Shown here one piece after another: positions 1 to 6,732 of a stretch of DNA of 15,213 bases. The DNA lies in the NCBI GenBank assembly GCA_002389175.1, contig DGNZ01000186.1, forward strand, positions 1-15,213, given 5' to 3'. The stretch is from Rhodospirillaceae bacterium UBA4479 (GTDB lineage Bacteria; Pseudomonadota; Alphaproteobacteria; Rhodospirillales; Casp-alpha2). Position numbers and translations under genes: made by a program. The notes under the pieces were generated by a model. It was given only the letters and a program-made list of their open reading frames with translations, made no database searches and was not told the origin of the DNA. Within the stretch, counting starts at the first letter, position 1. Every line of letters begins with the position of its first letter.

Positions 1-9
1 CGCCAAAAA

Positions 10-1017
10 ATGCTGAAAAAAATGATCAAATTGATCGCGGCTGGAAATATCGCTGCTGTGCTGATTTTGAGCCTGATAAGCCCTGCAATATCAGCCGAAC
101 CCTACAAAGTCTTGGTCGTGATGAGTTACGAAGAAGAAAATCCGTGGGTGCGAGAAATCAAAACGGGTATCGAAGGCGCGTTGGGGGACACGTCCGATGT
201 TTCATAAATATACATGGACACAAAACTTAATTTGGCGGGCGGTCCTAAAAAAGCAGCACTGGCATTTGCAAAATTCACAGAACTCAAACCCGATGGTGTT
301 ATCACCGCGGATGACAATGCCCAAAGCATGTTCGTGCTGCCGTATTTAATCGGAAAAACGGACATCCCGATTATGTTCTGCGGGGTAAATGCGACACCGG
401 ATAAGTACGGGTATCCGGCACTCAATGTTTCCGGAATTTTAGAGCGTGGCCATGTTCGCCAGACCATCGCGTATCTTCAACAACTTGACCCTAAGATTGA
501 ATCGATCAGCTTCGTCACCCACGACGGCCCGTCTGGGCGGGCGCTCAAAAATCAGGTTGAGGTGGAATCCCAAAACTACACGGCGACCATAAAAGGCTTT
601 CATTTGGTCAAAACGGGGGATCAGCTTCGTGCGCTTGGGAAAAGATTGCAGTTCGAAACCGACGCCATATTCATCGACAGCCTAGAAGGTATCGAAGATT
701 CAACCGGGCGTGGGACAACAAACAAAGATGCCCTGCGAATCTTGATGGATGCATTCCAGGGGCCGGTTGTGGGCGCGAACCGTTACCATGTTGAACAGGG
801 GGCGCTGACGGCTTTGGTGAAGACGGGCGAGGAACAGGGGCGCACAGCGGCAGAAATGTTGCTAAGCGCTATGCAGGGCACCCCCATTGCTGCTTTGCCA
901 ATCACTCATAATCATCGGGGGCGTCGTGTGATCAATGTGGCGACGATGCGCAATCTTCAGATGCGACCTCGCCCGATTGATCTTCGCGGTGCGGCGCTCG
1001 TGAATACGCAAGATTGA
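10..1017 (+). pseudogene. Periplasmic ABC_sub_bind-type binding protein, interrupted by an in-frame stop
   Basis: The reading frame runs from ATG at 10 to TGA at 1015-1017 with one internal TAA at 205-207. Residues 1-29 are a signal peptide (basic MLKKMIK start, hydrophobic core, AISA cleavage site), so the product would be exported. The mature part begins YKVLVVMSYEEENPWVREI. After the stop the same frame resumes with IYMDTKLNLAGG and keeps the features of the family: a 'DGVITADDNAQ' strand, 'IPIMFCGVNATP' and 'GVSGILER'-like segments, and a C-terminal 'GRTAAEMLLSAMQGTP' helix. These match the two-lobed periplasmic binding fold of the ABC_sub_bind family (PF04392). No permease or ATPase lies nearby. 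A histidine kinase starts 8 bp downstream, which suggests a sensing rather than a transport role (inference). Re-initiation at ATG 214 would give a protein without a signal peptide. The stop is seen directly; whether it is real or a base-call error cannot be decided here. Confidence 0.8.
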
Positions 1018-1025
1018 TGTACTGA

Positions 1026-3343
1026 ATGACATCGTCCCAACCCCTGAGTGCTAAGAACACAATCCGAAGCAAGCTTTTGCTGGTTGCGGGGGTGTTGTTT
1101 TTGGGGGTGGCTGCCGTGGTGGCTATTGTATTGGTGTCCAACGCCCGACTGCATAGCTTGGCGACAGGCGTTGCAGAAACCCAGATGTCGGCGTTGAGCG
1201 ACAACGCGGCGGTGTCCCGCGAGATCACGGCACTGTTCAAAGATATTGAACTGATCGATCGGTCGTTTTTTAGCCGCGAAAAAGCCTGGGGCAACGATGA
1301 AAGCTGGTTCGGATTGGATTATGCGGCAGCACTCGAACATACCGACAACCCAAAGCTGGTTGCAGCCTTGGGCGACGTCAAAAAAGCACTCCACGATTTT
1401 CTACAATCCATTCGCCAGGTCACCCAACATATGGAAACGCGCCAATCGCTGTCCGATCAAATTTGGATGCGACTGGATGCCTTTGAAGCGGATATCAGCG
1501 ACTGGTTAATCCATGCGACCCTTAATGGGGATCGCACAGATGGGATTGATCAGGTGCTGGCACTAAACACGGCATTCCGTGAATCCATGTTGCTGATCGA
1601 ACGCCAACACGGCCATGCCCAGGAAGCTTATGTCGAGCGTAGTGCACTGGTGGAACGCACGATTGTGCTGAGGCTGATTGACGATTTGTATCAGCGTCTG
1701 CAGTCACTGACGGCGTCTGAGCCCAATATTGCCGATCACGGCAGGGCGATCGCAACACTGGTTATGCGCTATCGTGCTGCCGCAGACACCTTATATCAAA
1801 CACTCGCGAAACAAGGCGACTCCTATGAAACATTGGCGGAGGCCAAGGCAAATACGCTTTACGTAATGCGGGAACTTTCCGAGGAAACAGAACAGCGGAT
1901 CGAAAAATCACGTCAAGAGATCGATGAAATTTTCACGATGACCGGGGTGATCGCAGTTGTTTTGTCCATAGTGGTGATCGTGGGGGTTGCCATCGTGATG
2001 ATCACAATGATTCGTCGGCATTTCCAGCACCCGCTATTGCAAATGACAAAAGGCATCGAAGGTTTTTCTGATGGTAATTTCAGCGGTCGTATTCAGTTGG
2101 GTCGCAATGATGAATGGTCGTCATTGGAGCAAGCGTTCAACGCTATGGCCGAGAATGCCGAGACTCTTTTGAAAGACCTTTCGACTGAGATCGCAACCCG
2201 TGAGCGGATCGAGGCAGATCTGCGTGATCAGCGCCGGTTCTTGGAATCGATTTTGGAAAATATCCCATCAACGATCTTCGTTAAAGATGCCGAAAACCTT
2301 AGGTATATACGTCTGAACAAAGCGGGAGAAGGTTTGCTGGGCGCATCGCGTGATCACGTCATTGGTAAAACCGACAGTGATCTTTTTGATGCCGAAAACG
2401 CTAGGAATTCATCGCCGAAGATCGGACCGTTCTGGAAGAATCTGGGTACTTGGATGTACCCGAGGAGTTGCGGGCGACGGTATCGCGCGGCGATGTTTAT
2501 CATCACACACGTAAAGTGCGGATCACGGATGATGATGGGAAGCCGATTTACCTGTTGGGTATTTCCGATGATATCTCTGAGAAAATCAAAGCTGATGAAG
2601 TTCTCCGCGCGGCGCTGGACAGTGCAGAGCGTGCCAACCGGGCCAAGTCCGAATTCCTGGCATCCATGAGCCACGAGCTGCGCACGCCGCTGAACGCCAT
2701 TATCGGTTTCGCGCAGGTCATGCTCGTCGAGGTCTTTGGGAAGCACACCAGTCCGAAGTATCTGGAATATGCCGGCGACATTGAGCGTTCCAGCAGCCAC
2801 CTTTTGGGGATCATCAACGACATCCTTGATCTGTCCAAGATCGAAGCGGGGCAGTTTAATCTGGACGCTGAAGACATTGATCTTACCGCCAGCATTAACG
2901 AATGCATCAAACTGGTGGCCATAGGCGATCATGCAAATGACGGACGCTTCATCGTTGATATCCCGCCCGCACTGTCATCGATCTATACTGACCCACAAGC
3001 GTTTCGCCAGATCATGATCAACATCATATCCAATGCGGATAAATACACGCCGGCGGATGGCAAGATTACCGTCACAGCAACGCCTGGTGATGACGACGCG
3101 ACCATTGTCGAAGTGGCCGACACAGGATCGGGGATCGCTGAAAAAGATTTAGAACGCGTGTTGGAACCGTTTGGTCAGGCGCGTGGTAATGTGAACCTCA
3201 CCCACCAGGGGACGGGTTTGGGGTTGTCGATTTCGTCCAAGCTGATGGCCTTGCAAGGCGGAACGCTTGTCATTGAAAGTGAGTTTGGGCAGGGCACGCG
3301 GGTATTTTTGACGTTCCCGGACAAGCCCGCTCAACTTATCTAA
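1026..3343 (+). pseudogene. Membrane sensor histidine kinase (HAMP-PAS-HisKA-HATPase), frameshifted
   Basis: The first frame starts at ATG 1026. It encodes TM1 (residues about 15-38), a roughly 265-residue mostly helical periplasmic region, TM2 (about 305-328), HAMP (to about 385) and the start of a PAS domain (about 403, 'RRFLESILENIPSTIFVKD'). At 2403-2406 the coding frame slips. The continuation EFIAEDRTVLEESGYLDVPEE lies in another frame, which is open only from 2405 because TAG occupies 2402-2404. One missing base in the GG at 2404-2405 explains this. The second frame finishes PAS and carries a complete kinase core: H box 'SMSHELRTPLNAI' (His codon 2672-2674, about residue 550 if repaired), N box 'IISNADKYTP', G1 'DTGSGI', F 'EPFGQ' and G2 'GTGLGLSI'. 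There is no receiver domain. Repaired length would be about 772 residues. The unrepaired first frame ends at 2669 and has no kinase core. The kinase part alone has only a TTG at 2450 and no convincing ribosome binding site. Confidence 0.85.
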
Positions 3344-3365
3344 TACGCGACCGATTGATGGCTGA

Positions 3366-3557
3366 TCAATAATGCGGCGGGGCTTGATCTTCCTCGGGGG
3401 GCAGATCGGCCTTGGTCGCATCTAACCGTCCAAGCTCACGTCTCAGTTTTTCGATCTCTTTCCACTGTTGATTGATCATCTCGCTTAAATCAGTGATCGT
3501 CTGGTCCTGATGGGCCAATGCCATTTCCAACTCATTCACGCGGTCTTCTGTATCCAT
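3366..3557 (-). CDS. slyX: SlyX family protein
   Basis: This 63-residue protein is a single coiled-coil helix (heptad-like 'VNELEMALAHQDQTITDLSEMI...EIEKLRRELGRL') ending in the family's PPHY tail, as in E. coli SlyX (72 residues). The family's biochemical role is not established; the E. coli gene is named for its position next to slyD. The frame is open upstream to 3608, but I chose ATG at 3557 because AGGA sits 8-11 bases upstream of it and the extra N-terminal residues do not resemble SlyX. The gene starts 17 bp after the aldolase-family gene on the same strand, so the two are probably co-transcribed. It converges with the histidine kinase, with 22 bp between the stop codons. Confidence 0.9.
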   Translation of the reverse strand: MDTEDRVNELEMALAHQDQTITDLSEMINQQWKEIEKLRRELGRLDATKADLPPEEDQAPPHY

Positions 3558-3574
3558 GGTCTTTTTTCCTGGGC

Positions 3575-4699
3575 CTAGCGGGTTGCGCCGCGGGCACCAA
3601 TTTCCCACAGATCGACAACGCGGCCTTCTTGGACCACGACATACCAGTCGTACAGGTTGACCGTGGGGTCGCAGTGGCCGGGGATCAGGCGAATTTTCTC
3701 GCCCAGGACCGCTTCGCGGGCAGCCTCGGTGGTGTTAATTTTGCCATGATCATCGGATGGACGCTCATAGGTCGCACCTGGAATATCGGCGACCCACGGC
3801 ATGCCTTGGTCATTGCCCAATGCCTTGTGACCCGCATCGACGATGCCGCCGCCGGGTTTGGTGGCACTCATCACCGTCGCCAGGACGTATAGGCTGTGAC
3901 GGAACTCATCAAACGCGCCGCCGTCCATACCCTGGTTCTGGGCGTAATCGGCATCCATAAAAATATACGATCCGCATTGTAGTTCGTGATACAGGCCGCT
4001 GTTGGCTTCGAACCGGAAACTGCCGGTACCGGCACCTGTGACGGTGTCGGCCTGAATGCCGCGTGCTGCCAACGCATCAAGCGTCAGTTTCACGTTATCG
4101 CAGGCATTGCCGATGGCGGCACCGCGCTCGTTGATGGTGCGAATGTGCTGGGCTGATCCTTGGTAGGCTTGAAGACCTGCGAAGTTGAGACCCTCTTCGG
4201 CGACGACCACGGCGGCCAACTCGGCACCATCCTCGCCTGGATTTACACCACAGCGCCCGGCACCCACATCGATCTCAACATAAACATTCAAGGTGACACC
4301 CGCCGCGCGGGCAGCCGTTCCCAAATCGCCAACATTCTGCGCATCATCGACGCATATGGAAATGGTTGCGGTTTTAGCCAGTTCGGCCAATCGTGCGAGT
4401 TTCTTGGCACCCCAGACTTCGTTTGAGACATAGACATCCTGGACACCGCCAGCGACCATGTCCTCGGCCTCACCAACTTTTTGACAGCACACACCAATGG
4501 CCCCGGCGGCAACCTGGCGGCGCGCAATTTCGGAACATTTGTGGGTTTTTGAGTGCGCGCGTAACCGCAGGCCGAATTCTTTTACATTCTCAGCCATCTT
4601 GGCGACGTTGGCCTCAAACGCGTCCAAATCAACGATCAGGGCGGGGGTGTCGATATCAGCAATGTCATCGCCGATCTCTGCCGGTGGCGGTTGGGTCAT
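3575..4699 (-). CDS. PLP-dependent D-threonine / 3-hydroxyaspartate aldolase-family enzyme
   Basis: The 374-residue protein has the alanine-racemase-type PLP barrel of the DSD1 / D-threonine aldolase family. Enzymes of this family cleave D-3-hydroxy amino acids retro-aldol fashion, for example D-threonine or D-3-hydroxyaspartate to glycine plus an aldehyde. Visible family features are 'DIDTPALIVDLDAFEAN' at residues 15-31, the PLP-lysine motif 'RAHSKTHK' (Lys51; most relatives have RPH), 'CVQK'-like 'CCQKVGEAE', 'VEIDVGAGRCGV', 'LQAYQGSAQH', the phosphate-binding 'GAGTGSF', 'ELQCGSYIFMDADY', and the C-terminal metal site 'GHCDPTVN' with His and Asp two residues apart. The 'AYQGSAQH' and 'LQCGSYIFMDADY' segments favour the 3-hydroxyaspartate-aldolase branch, but substrate cannot be fixed from sequence. 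No other beta-hydroxyaspartate-cycle gene is in the window. ATG 4699 has only a weak GAG-type ribosome binding site. Confidence 0.85.
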   Translation of the reverse strand: MTQPPPAEIGDDIADIDTPALIVDLDAFEANVAKMAENVKEFGLRLRAHSKTHKCSEIARRQVAAGAIGVCCQKVGEAEDMVAGGVQDVYVSNEVWGAKKLARLAELAKTATISICVDDAQNVGDLGTAARAAGVTLNVYVEIDVGAGRCGVNPGEDGAELAAVVVAEEGLNFAGLQAYQGSAQHIRTINERGAAIGNACDNVKLTLDALAARGIQADTVTGAGTGSFRFEANSGLYHELQCGSYIFMDADYAQNQGMDGGAFDEFRHSLYVLATVMSATKPGGGIVDAGHKALGNDQGMPWVADIPGATYERPSDDHGKINTTEAAREAVLGEKIRLIPGHCDPTVNLYDWYVVVQEGRVVDLWEIGARGATR

Positions 4700-4752
4700 G
4701 GTTGGTACTCGTCATCTAGTGTCTGGATTTTCAGTACCCTAAGGCGGGATTG

Positions 4753-4796
4753 CGGGTCTGTCACGGGCCAGTCATGGGTCTGTCATAGGTCTGGCT
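4753..4796. repeat. Four tandem 11-bp repeats in the divergent intergenic region
   Basis: Four consecutive 11-bp units run without gaps: CGGGTCTGTCA (4753-4763), CGGGCCAGTCA (4764-4774), TGGGTCTGTCA (4775-4785) and TAGGTCTGGCT (4786-4796). Units 1 and 3 differ at one base, unit 2 differs from unit 1 at two, and unit 4 differs from unit 3 at three. The 11-bp period puts each copy on nearly the same face of the helix. The array lies 53 bp upstream of the aldolase-family start and 18 bp upstream of the candidate hsp20 -35 element, so it could be an operator for either gene. No binding protein can be named. Confidence 0.8.
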
Positions 4797-4814
4797 TTAT
4801 ATCCCGGGCGAAAC

Positions 4815-4844
4815 CTTGACTTGGATCAGAATCGCGCCAAATCT
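4815..4844 (+). promoter_or_regulatory. Candidate hsp20 promoter, possibly heat-shock type
   Basis: CTTGAC at 4815-4820 is followed after 16 bases by CCAAATCT at 4837-4844. This resembles the CTTG...CC-AT-T layout of sigma-32 (RpoH) promoters. The TTGACT/AAATCT reading with a 17-bp spacer could also be a weak sigma-70 promoter. The position, about 110 bp upstream of the hsp20 start, leaves a long leader. The element was found by eye only. Confidence 0.4.
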
Positions 4845-4884
4845 AATAAAGTAACGCATTGCCTGAACAGGAATGCAGCTTAAC

Positions 4885-4949
4885 GGTGCCCACGGAGCGG
4901 TTGTTCCGCCCAGGGGCCAGAAATTGCCTCGCCATGTGGGAGGCCGGAG
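4885..4949 (+). promoter_or_regulatory. Structured hsp20 5' leader, candidate ROSE-like RNA thermometer
   Basis: The leader just upstream of hsp20 can fold into two hairpins. The first is GCGG-TTGTT-CCGC within 4895-4910, with flanking GCCC/GGGC that can extend it. The second pairs GCCTC (4926-4930) with GAGGC (4940-4944) and buries the purine-rich GGGAGG at 4938-4943. A second GGAG at 4946-4949, 7 bases before the ATG, stays outside the stem. ROSE thermometers are known upstream of small heat-shock genes in alphaproteobacteria, and a TTGCC sequence starts the last stem here. The second stem is only 5 bp, so this remains a candidate. Confidence 0.4.
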
Positions 4950-4956
4950 ACCGACG

Positions 4957-5400
4957 ATGACGTTATTTAATAACCCCCATATGCTTGGATTCGATCACTT
5001 CGAGCGCATTCTTGACCGCGCGGCAAAGGCATCGGCCGAGGGCTATCCGCCCTACAACATTGAACAAACGGGCGATAACGATCTGCGTATCACGCTAGCG
5101 GTTGCAGGGTTTACGATGGATGATCTGACGGTATCCATCGAAGACAATCAATTGGTGATCCGTGGAAAACAGATTGATGATGCCGACCACAGGGTATTCG
5201 TGCATCGTGGTATTGCGGCGCGACAGTTTCAGCGCAGCTTTATCCTGGCCGAAGGCATCGACGTTGTCGGTGCGACCTTGGACAACGGCTTGTTGAACGT
5301 GGACCTGCACCGAGAAGTGCCAGAACCACAGATCAAAAGCATCGAAATTAAATCCGCTAAAAATTCGGCGCAAACCATCGATATGGATGCCGAAGCTTAA
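4957..5400 (+). CDS. Small heat-shock protein, Hsp20/IbpA family
   Basis: This is a cytoplasmic ATP-independent holdase chaperone that binds unfolding proteins. The 147-residue protein has a short N-terminal arm ('MTLFNNPHMLGFDHFERIL'), an alpha-crystallin domain at about residues 31-122 ('PPYNIEQTGDNDLRITLAVAGF', 'LVIRGKQ', 'FVHRGIAARQFQRSFIL') and the conserved 'NGLLNVDLHR' strand, then a C-terminal tail. 'RQFQRSF' and 'HRGIA' are typical of alphaproteobacterial class A sHsps. The frame is open to an ATG at 4873, but that extension has no family resemblance. ATG 4957 has GGAG with a 7-base spacer. A DUF1150 gene follows, the usual neighbour in alphaproteobacteria. The leader may fold as a thermometer. 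Confidence 0.93.
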   Translation: MTLFNNPHMLGFDHFERILDRAAKASAEGYPPYNIEQTGDNDLRITLAVAGFTMDDLTVSIEDNQLVIRGKQIDDADHRVFVHRGIAARQFQRSFILAEGIDVVGATLDNGLLNVDLHREVPEPQIKSIEIKSAKNSAQTIDMDAEA

Positions 5401-5461
5401 AGACCAGACGACCGAACTCTAACCGCGTGCCACGTGTTGGGCGCTACATATGAGGTTCATG

Positions 5462-5689
5462 ATGATCGATCAAAACAAGACTGATATTGCCGAAATCGAA
5501 TCTGCTGCGACGTCGTTTCTCGACTATGGGGTTGGGCACATCGCCTACGTCCGCCCGATTAAGCATGAAAGTGCTGCTGGGTATGGGATCTTTGCGGCCA
5601 ATGGGGCGCAGATCGCGACCGCGACAGACAGTTCAAGTGCCTATGGTTTTCTGATGCAGCACGAATTGATGCCCGTAAACCTACACTAG
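5462..5689 (+). CDS. DUF1150 family protein
   Basis: This is a 75-residue soluble protein with the family core 'GHIAYVRPI', a 'GYGIFAANGAQIA' strand pair and the C-terminal 'AYGFLMQHELMPVNLH'. DUF1150 proteins are small, of unknown function, and are found mainly in alphaproteobacteria next to hsp20 genes, as here (61 bp downstream). Starts are possible at 5450, 5459 and 5462. I prefer 5462 because GAGGT at 5452-5456 lies 5 bases before it and would overlap coding sequence for the other starts. The linkage suggests a role tied to the heat-shock chaperone, but no activity is known. Confidence 0.85.
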   Translation: MIDQNKTDIAEIESAATSFLDYGVGHIAYVRPIKHESAAGYGIFAANGAQIATATDSSSAYGFLMQHELMPVNLH

Positions 5690-5717
5690 TGTATCGTAGG
5701 CTGTATATTCACGGCTT

Positions 5718-5984
5718 TTGATAAGCATCATTTCAAGCGGGAGGACTATCATCGTAACCGATCATCCTACCGCGAAGAAAAAGCGTGATCAGAAGCTGTT
5801 GGCAGTCGGTAGTGTTGGCTCAATTATATTAGCGATCTGCTGCTTCACGCCCGTCTTGGTGATCGTGTTCGCGGCCATCGGGCTATCGGCCTGGGTCGGC
5901 TTTATCGATGTTGTGCTGCTGCCCGGGCTTTTCATCTTCATTGGTTTGACAGGATTTGCGCTATGGCGATTGCGGTCGAACTGA
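5718..5984 (+). CDS. MerF-like small membrane protein
   Basis: The 88-residue frame encodes a two-helix inner-membrane protein. 'AICCFTPVLVIVFAAIGLSAW' and 'VVLLPGLFIFIGLTGFALW' match MerF, the small mercuric-ion importer, including the vicinal Cys-Cys-Phe-Thr-Pro motif at the first helix. The second Cys pair that MerF carries near its C-terminus is absent; the protein ends 'ALWRLRSN'. The only in-frame standard start is TTG 5718, which has no ribosome binding site. A strong GGGAGG at 5739-5744 is followed in frame by ATC, ATC and GTA (5748-5756), none a standard start. The true start is therefore uncertain and is probably near 5751-5754. The gene overlaps the next one by 22 bp. No merR, merA, merT or merP is nearby, so transport of mercury itself is not shown. 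Confidence 0.72.
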   Translation: MISIISSGRTIIVTDHPTAKKKRDQKLLAVGSVGSIILAICCFTPVLVIVFAAIGLSAWVGFIDVVLLPGLFIFIGLTGFALWRLRSN

Positions 5985-6190
5985 AATCGACGATCACGTG
6001 TCCCGCCTGTGGTCATCACGAAATTGAAGTGATGCCGACCGATGCGTGTCAGTTTTTCTATGACTGTAAAGCATGCGCAACGGTGCTGCGACCAAAGCCC
6101 GGTGATTGCTGTGTGTTTTGTTCCTACGGCACGGTGCCGTGCCCGCCGATTCAACAAGGCGACAGTTCGGACTGCTGTCCAAGCGGATAA
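5963..6190 (+). CDS. GDCCVxC-domain cysteine-rich protein
   Basis: This 75-residue soluble protein has eight or more cysteines: CPAC near residue 13, 'CKAC' near 35, the signature 'GDCCVFCSYG' near 47-56, 'VPCPPIQ', and a terminal 'DCCPSG'. NCBI names this family 'GDCCVxC domain-containing (seleno)protein', because some members carry selenocysteine in the motif. Here the motif codons are TGC and TGT, so it is the cysteine form. The gene overlaps the MerF-like gene by 22 bp, has AGGA 8 bases before its ATG, and is commonly paired with merF-like genes. A role in handling a soft metal or metalloid delivered by the MerF-like protein is inference. Its stop lies 11 bp from the convergent ptsN stop. 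Confidence 0.85.
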   Translation: MAIAVELKSTITCPACGHHEIEVMPTDACQFFYDCKACATVLRPKPGDCCVFCSYGTVPCPPIQQGDSSDCCPSG

Positions 6191-6201
6191 ACGAAAGTGC
6201 G

Positions 6202-6666
6202 TTAAGCGGCGCGGCTTTCTTGCGGTTCGCTGAGGATGCCAAACAGGGCATCGGATTCTGCCGTCGCGCGGAGTTTTTTGCAGATGTCGTCGTCACGCAA
6301 CAGACGCGACACGCGGGCTAGCGCTTTTAGATGACCTGCACCGGCGCCTTCGGGGGCCAGCAGCACAAAAATCAAATCCACGGGATGATCGTCGATGGCT
6401 TGGAAATCAACGGGTTTTTCCAGGCGCGCAAAAATGCCTCGGATTTTCTCAAGCTCGCTGAGCTTGCCGTGCGGGATCGCGATGCCGCTGCCGACACCGG
6501 TGGTGCCAAGGCGTTCACGCTCCATCAACACATCAAAGATCTTACGCTCGTCAATGCTTGTGATTTCACCAGCCCGGCGCGCCAAATCCTGGAGCGCTTG
6601 TTTTTTGCTGGTAACGCGAAGGTTAGCAACAACACTGTCGCTGTCGATTAACTCGATCAGTTCCAT
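6202..6666 (-). CDS. ptsN: Nitrogen-PTS enzyme IIA (EIIA-Ntr)
   Basis: This cytoplasmic phosphoacceptor of the nitrogen phosphotransferase system receives phosphate from NPr and regulates potassium, nitrogen and stress functions rather than transporting sugar. The 154-residue protein has the EIIA fold, with the phosphorylatable His66 in 'GSGIAIPHGKL', then 'VDLIFVLLAPEGAGAGHLKALARVSRLLRD'. The frame also has a TTG codon directly before the ATG. I use ATG 6666 because AGGA lies 8 bases upstream of it. It is the last gene of the kdsD-lpt-rpoN cluster, 66 bp after hpf, the usual alphaproteobacterial order. Confidence 0.95.
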   Translation of the reverse strand: MELIELIDSDSVVANLRVTSKKQALQDLARRAGEITSIDERKIFDVLMERERLGTTGVGSGIAIPHGKLSELEKIRGIFARLEKPVDFQAIDDHPVDLIFVLLAPEGAGAGHLKALARVSRLLRDDDICKKLRATAESDALFGILSEPQESRAA

Positions 6667-6732
6667 CAAACTCTTCCTGTTATGCGCCGGTTAATCCCGG
6701 TCATTTCAGTTTAAAACCCGTAAAAGGATCGC

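Noticed and set aside
2395..2415. Programmed ribosomal frameshift in the histidine kinase
   Set aside because: The site lacks a slippery heptamer and a clear downstream stimulatory structure; a simple one-base loss explains it better.
3354..3370. ATTGAT/ATCAAT hairpin between the kinase and slyX
   Set aside because: The stem is a 6-bp A/T-rich one with no T-run, too weak to call a terminator.
4704..4738. GGTACT/AGTACC inverted repeat upstream of the aldolase-family gene
   Set aside because: The arms are only 6 bp with a 23-base loop, which is plausible by chance.
4873..4956. Upstream ATG start for hsp20
   Set aside because: The 28 extra residues do not resemble Hsp20 and cover the structured leader; ATG 4957 has a good ribosome binding site.
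5683..5692. Palindrome ACACTAGTGT over the DUF1150 stop codon
   Set aside because: A single 10-bp palindrome with no supporting promoter elements nearby.
6115..6160. Selenocysteine in the GDCCVxC motif
   Set aside because: All motif codons are TGC or TGT and the frame has no internal TGA, so this is the cysteine form.
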